The translations under genes were made by a program, and so were the position numbers. Under the pieces are notes generated by a model that worked only from the letters and a program-made list of their open reading frames with translations, did not search any database and was not told the origin of the DNA. DNA of 8,978 nt from the NCBI GenBank assembly GCA_023426265.1, contig JAFABA010000149.1:1-8978 (forward strand), read 5' to 3'. Shown in pieces: positions 5,609 to 8,978 of this stretch (within the stretch, counting starts at the first letter, position 1; the number at the start of each line of letters is the position of its first letter). Source of the stretch: Bacillota bacterium. GTDB taxonomy: Bacteria; Bacillota; Clostridia; Christensenellales; CAG-138.

Positions 5609-7132
5609 TTGAAACAGCTGCTCTGTATGGAGGGCATCACCAAACGATTTCCGGGCGTGGTTGCACTCAACGAGGCTTCCCTTTGCGTTGGCGAGGGTGA
5701 GATTCATGCGCTGCTGGGTGAAAACGGCGCTGGAAAATCCACGTTAATGAAGATACTTTCCGGCGCATATACGAGGGACGCTGGGACCATCACGTTTGAT
5801 GGAACTCCCATATCGGGATACTCCCCCCGAAAGGCACAGGAGATGGGCATCAGCACCATTTATCAGGAGCTGAACTTGGTCCCGCATCTTACGGTCGCAG
5901 AAAATATTTTCATTTCAGACCTGCCGGTAAATAAGCTTGGGCGGGTCAACTGGAAGGCCATGCACAAAAACGCGCAGGAACTCTTAGACTCCTTTGGGGC
6001 CGGCATTAGTTCCTTTTCAATAATTCGGGATCTGGGTGTTGCGCAGCAGCAGATGGTTGAAGTGGCCAAGGCGATTTCACAAAAAGCAAAGATCATTATT
6101 ATGGACGAACCTACGGCGCCATTGACCAAGCACGAGACGGGTATTCTGTTCGAGATCATTCGCAAATTAAAGGCTGAAAACGTCTCGATCATATATATTT
6201 CCCACAGATTGGAAGAAATCAAGGAAATTTGCGAGCGGGCTACCATTATGCGAGACGGTTGTACAGTATTTGCCGGAGATGTGTCCGATATGTCGTTGGA
6301 TTTTATCATCCGTCAAATGGTCGGCCGCGAGATGAAGGAGCAGTTTCCCAAGGAGACGATTTCGATAGGCGGGCCCATCTTCCGAGTGGAAAACCTCAAC
6401 TGCGGAAATGTGCTACATAACATCTCTTTTTCGCTCAACGCGGGTGAGGTGCTGGGTATAGGCGGTCTTGTCGGCGCGGGGCGTACGGAGACCGCACGCG
6501 CGATATTCGGGATAGACATACCGGATTCGGGTGAAATGTTCGTCAAAGGAAAGCGCGTACAAATCAAGAGCCCTAAGGATGCAATCGCCAACGGTATTGG
6601 ATTTGTAACAGAGGACCGGAAAGGTCAGGGTTTGGTACCCATGCGCAGCTGCACTGAAAACATTGCGCTTCCGGCATTGGACCACTTTATGCGAATGACG
6701 GGGCTGGATCTACGCAGGGAGAAACAGGAATGCGCGCAGTATGTCCGCCAACTCAACATCAAGACACCATCGCTTGATCAAAAGGTGCGCAACCTGTCAG
6801 GCGGCAACCAGCAAAAGGTGGTGCTAGCCAAGTGGTTAATCAGCAACTGCGATATTCTCATTTTGGACGAACCAACCCGTGGCATCGATGTCGGCGCCAA
6901 GTACGAGGTATACAACATCATCAATGCAATGGCGCGTCAGGGGAAAGCCATTATCATGATTTCTTCCGAAATGCCGGAACTTCTAGGCATGTGCGACCGA
7001 ATTGTCATCATGCATGGCGGCAGCATCACGGGGGAAATGGATCGCGGCGAAGCAACACAATCCCGCCTGATGTATTACGCGGCGGGTGGTGATAAGCTCA
7101 AGGGCGCTGCCGATTTTCATGAGTTTATATAA
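5609..7132 (+). CDS. Sugar ABC transporter ATP-binding protein, two ATPase domains (RbsA-like, CUT2)
   Basis: This is the cytoplasmic energy-coupling subunit of a CUT2 sugar importer, with two fused nucleotide-binding domains in 507 residues, the normal length. Domain 1 has Walker A GENGAGKST (37-45), Q-loop Gln86, a signature reading LGVAQ (142-146) in place of LSGGQ, Walker B IIIMDEP (162-168) and switch His199. Domain 2 has a Walker A-like GLVGAGRT (286-293) with Arg292 where Lys is expected, a canonical signature LSGGNQQ (396-402) and Walker B LILDEP (417-422). A Lys-less second Walker A is normal in this family, so one ATP site is canonical and the other degenerate. Translation starts at TTG. 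It should pair with the permease that follows 24 bases downstream and receive sugar from the binding protein upstream. Confidence 0.95.
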   Translation: MKQLLCMEGITKRFPGVVALNEASLCVGEGEIHALLGENGAGKSTLMKILSGAYTRDAGTITFDGTPISGYSPRKAQEMGISTIYQELNLVPHLTVAENIFISDLPVNKLGRVNWKAMHKNAQELLDSFGAGISSFSIIRDLGVAQQQMVEVAKAISQKAKIIIMDEPTAPLTKHETGILFEIIRKLKAENVSIIYISHRLEEIKEICERATIMRDGCTVFAGDVSDMSLDFIIRQMVGREMKEQFPKETISIGGPIFRVENLNCGNVLHNISFSLNAGEVLGIGGLVGAGRTETARAIFGIDIPDSGEMFVKGKRVQIKSPKDAIANGIGFVTEDRKGQGLVPMRSCTENIALPALDHFMRMTGLDLRREKQECAQYVRQLNIKTPSLDQKVRNLSGGNQQKVVLAKWLISNCDILILDEPTRGIDVGAKYEVYNIINAMARQGKAIIMISSEMPELLGMCDRIVIMHGGSITGEMDRGEATQSRLMYYAAGGDKLKGAADFHEFI

Positions 7133-7156
7133 TCCGGGAATAAGGGAGTAATCGAT

Positions 7157-8113
7157 ATGAATCTCTTTAAGAAATTGCGTAGTATGAATACGTTCGGCAT
7201 TCTGATGGCGTTTTTGGTGCTATGCATATTGATGTCCATCCTATCACCTTCGTTTTTGAATTCCACCAATCTACTCAACATCCTTCAGCAGATTTCCATC
7301 AACTTCACCATCGGCATCGGCATGACGTTCGTGATCCTCATCGGTGGCATCGATCTGTCCGTAGGTTCTATCACGGCGCTGTCGGGCATGCTGGTGGCGA
7401 TTCTAATGAAAAATGTAGAACTTTCGGTGGGCGTTTCTATTCTGCTGACGATGATTGCCGCAAGCCTGATGGGTCTGATCAACGGCGTTTTTATTACGGT
7501 TTTTGAATTACCTCCGTTTATTGCCACGCTGGGTATGATGAGTATTGCACGCGGCGCCTCTTATTCTATTACGGCGGGCCAGCCCATTTATACGTTGCCG
7601 GATGACTTTCTCGCCATCTCTAGCCGCACCGCCAATATACCCCTGATAGCGATCCTTATCATGCTGTGCGTCTTCCTGGTGGCGTGGTATGTGCTCAAAT
7701 ATACCCGATTTGGTCGCCATGTGTTTGCCGTGGGAGGCAATGAAACCTGCGCGCAGCTTTCAGGCATCGACGTAAAAAAGGTAAAGGCGCTGGTGTATAC
7801 GATCTCGGGCTTCTGCTGCGGCATAGGCGCAATGCTTTTGACTTCCCGGCTGGATTCGGCGGTACCTACCAATGCGGAAGGGTATGAGCTCAATGCGATT
7901 GCGGCCGTGGTCATCGGCGGGACCAGCATGAACGGGGGCGAGGGCAGTCTGATTGGTACGCTGATCGGCTCGCTGATTATCGGCGTCATTGCGAACGGCC
8001 TGAACCTGCTGGCTATTCCGCAGGGTCCTCAGCGCATCGTCAACGGCCTGGTGATCGTCATTGCGGTCATTGTGGACGTGCTGAGGCGCAAAGCTGCCAA
8101 CAAGGCGGCATAA
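7157..8113 (+). CDS. Sugar ABC transporter permease (RbsC-like, CUT2)
   Basis: This is the membrane-channel subunit of the sugar importer, 318 residues, very hydrophobic, with about eight to ten membrane segments. Family landmarks are LIGGIDLSVGS (61-71), FELPPFIATLGMMSIARG (116-133), the cytoplasmic ATPase-contact loop YTRFGRHVFAVGGN (182-195) continuing to LSGID (201-205), and AVVIGGTSMNGGEGS (250-264). Pro288 lies just before the last segment, and the C terminus is short and basic (LRRKAANKAA), as expected for a cytoplasmic end. The ATG has AAGGGAG eight bases upstream. It probably forms a homodimer (family knowledge). The stop codon lies directly in the ribosome binding site of the next gene, so the two are likely translated together. 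Confidence 0.95.
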   Translation: MNLFKKLRSMNTFGILMAFLVLCILMSILSPSFLNSTNLLNILQQISINFTIGIGMTFVILIGGIDLSVGSITALSGMLVAILMKNVELSVGVSILLTMIAASLMGLINGVFITVFELPPFIATLGMMSIARGASYSITAGQPIYTLPDDFLAISSRTANIPLIAILIMLCVFLVAWYVLKYTRFGRHVFAVGGNETCAQLSGIDVKKVKALVYTISGFCCGIGAMLLTSRLDSAVPTNAEGYELNAIAAVVIGGTSMNGGEGSLIGTLIGSLIIGVIANGLNLLAIPQGPQRIVNGLVIVIAVIVDVLRRKAANKAA

Positions 8114-8123
8114 GGAGGAGCTT

Positions 8124-8600
8124 ATGAAGAAAGGGGCAATACTAAACCAAGCGTTGTCTGCGGCAATCGCCGGACTTGGACATCTGGATCGCCTGGCGGT
8201 AACGGATGCCGGTTGCCCGCGCCCTATCAACGCAACGGTTGTGGATCTTGCTATCACACAGGATATGCCGACCATAGAGTTTGTATTGGAGCTTCTGATC
8301 AGAGAGCTTATTTACGAAAAAGCGGAGGTGGCTAGCACGCAGAAGGAATGTAATCCTGTGCTGTACAGGAATATCCTTAGGATAATCAGACGCTGTCCGG
8401 TAGATATTGTGGAATCAGATGAACTGATGCACCGTATACAGACTGAATGCAAATTAGTCGTCCGCACGGGCGCGTTTTCACCATGGGGGAATGTCATACT
8501 CACCTGTGGGGTAGATGCACCCAAGTGGTTCTCCAAGCCGGAGGTGGTTACGCCGGAATTTTATCGTTCCCGCGCAGAGTACCGGGATAATGAAGAGTAA
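8124..8600 (+). CDS. RbsD/FucU-family sugar mutarotase (D-ribose pyranase-like)
   Basis: This is a small cytoplasmic protein of the RbsD/FucU family, which interconverts sugar anomers or ring forms to feed the next enzyme. The N terminus MKKGAILN and GLGHLDRLAVTDAG (17-30) match RbsD closely and keep His20 and Asp28. LAITQDMP (42-49) and RTGAFSPWGNVIL (114-126) are the other landmarks. Three differences from canonical RbsD are seen by eye: Trp121 replaces the conserved active-site Tyr, Ala117 stands where Glu is usual, and Asp99 falls at the position of a conserved His. It is 158 residues against about 139 for E. coli RbsD, because about 28 residues extend beyond CGV at 128-130. AAGGAGG (8112-8118) overlaps the permease stop. 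Specificity may have shifted away from ribose (inference). Confidence 0.9.
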   Translation: MKKGAILNQALSAAIAGLGHLDRLAVTDAGCPRPINATVVDLAITQDMPTIEFVLELLIRELIYEKAEVASTQKECNPVLYRNILRIIRRCPVDIVESDELMHRIQTECKLVVRTGAFSPWGNVILTCGVDAPKWFSKPEVVTPEFYRSRAEYRDNEE

Positions 8601-8978
8601 TCCAATCATATTTTTGTATTCATTGGAATGGCCATATTAATAGACGACCAATTGCAAGCATCGACAGAAAACGGGAATGACTTTCAGAAGGCGTGGGCGG
8701 AAAGCTTTATTGAACGAGCGGCCCGGGCATTGAATGGCCGCAGGAGAAGGGCGCTAACAAAATGATGGTTTAAATCCTCTTCTAAAAGTATAATGATATC
8801 CAAATCCGTTGCACCATACACGTCGGAGCAGATTGCGCTCCACTCACAATACCCAATCGCTTCGCGGTTAGGGATTTTTTATTCCGCTCCATCGCTCCTC
8901 CTCTTCCGCAAAAAAAGGTGATGCGCGCAGCATGGAATGGCCCTCGGCGGAAGACGCCTTCGGGCACTAGTCTGCGGG
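8601..8978. other. Right-end intergenic region, no convincing gene
   Basis: No recognisable protein or RNA gene was found here. A 45-codon frame (8628-8765, plus strand) continues in the same frame as the mutarotase after its TAA, but it has no ribosome binding site. A 36-codon minus-strand frame (8892-8782) has a good AGGAGG but crosses the terminator hairpin. GGAGC (8825-8829) and GCTCC (8837-8841) could form a small stem before the terminator. The last 35 bases hold overlapping hairpins that run to the window edge. Confidence 0.5.
8852..8880 (+). terminator. Rho-independent terminator of the transporter operon
   Basis: CCCAATCGC (8852-8860) pairs with GCGGTT plus GGG (8864-8873), with one T-G wobble and a bulged A at 8870, around a three-base TTC loop. 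An A and six T residues (8875-8880) follow directly. The T-run is on the plus strand only, so it serves transcription from the mutarotase side, although it lies about 250 bases after that gene's stop. Confidence 0.7.

Noticed and set aside
8601..8627. TCCAAT / ATTGGA pairing immediately after the mutarotase stop as a terminator
   Set aside because: Only six A/T-rich pairs with a 15-base loop and no T-run after the stem; the structure at 8852-8880 is far better.
941..8669. CATCGACAGAA occurs at 941-951 and again at 8659-8669, as if flanking the operons
   Set aside because: An 11-base match is expected several times by chance in a 9-kb window, and it does not extend on either side.
8624..8942. 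TGGAATGGCC occurs at 8624-8633 and 8933-8942
   Set aside because: It is only 10 bases with no extension, no target-site pattern and no mobile-element gene between the copies.

Overview
The window looks like a chromosomal carbohydrate-use locus from a Gram-positive bacterium, most likely a Clostridia-type Firmicute with roughly balanced base composition. This is inferred from a lipoprotein-type solute-binding protein (lipobox ending in Cys20), strong AGGAGG-type ribosome binding sites on most genes, a TTG start on one gene, and a sigma-A-like promoter. No tRNA, rRNA, CRISPR array, transposase or phage gene was recognised.

Layout. Positions 1-764 (minus strand) hold nearly all of a DeoR-family repressor, cut by the left window edge. 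A 204-bp divergent intergenic region (765-968) carries promoter-like elements for both directions and several repeats that could be operators. On the plus strand a tight three-gene enzyme unit follows: an FGGY-family sugar kinase (969-2483), a short-chain dehydrogenase/reductase overlapping it by ATGA (2480-3226), and a D-isomer-specific 2-hydroxyacid dehydrogenase (3250-4281). A 228-bp gap (4282-4509) contains a near-perfect inverted repeat just before the next ribosome binding site. A CUT2-type (ribose/galactose-type) ABC importer unit comes next: lipoprotein sugar-binding protein (4510-5475), a 133-bp gap with a very strong hairpin, tandem ATPase (5609-7132, TTG start), permease (7157-8113) and an RbsD/FucU-family mutarotase (8124-8600). 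The right end (8601-8978) has no convincing gene but includes a good rho-independent terminator (about 8852-8880).

How the genes may work together (inference). The importer brings in a monosaccharide or polyol, the RbsD-like protein interconverts anomers, one or both dehydrogenases oxidise or reduce it, the FGGY kinase phosphorylates a ketose-like intermediate, and the DeoR protein senses a phosphorylated intermediate and controls the divergent promoters. The substrate cannot be named. There is no ribokinase, the binding-protein pocket differs from E. coli RbsB at most ligand-contact positions, and the mutarotase has changes at residues regarded as catalytic in RbsD. The set therefore looks like a ribose-type importer reused for another sugar. 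Any aldolase, epimerase or isomerase needed to finish the pathway is not in the window.
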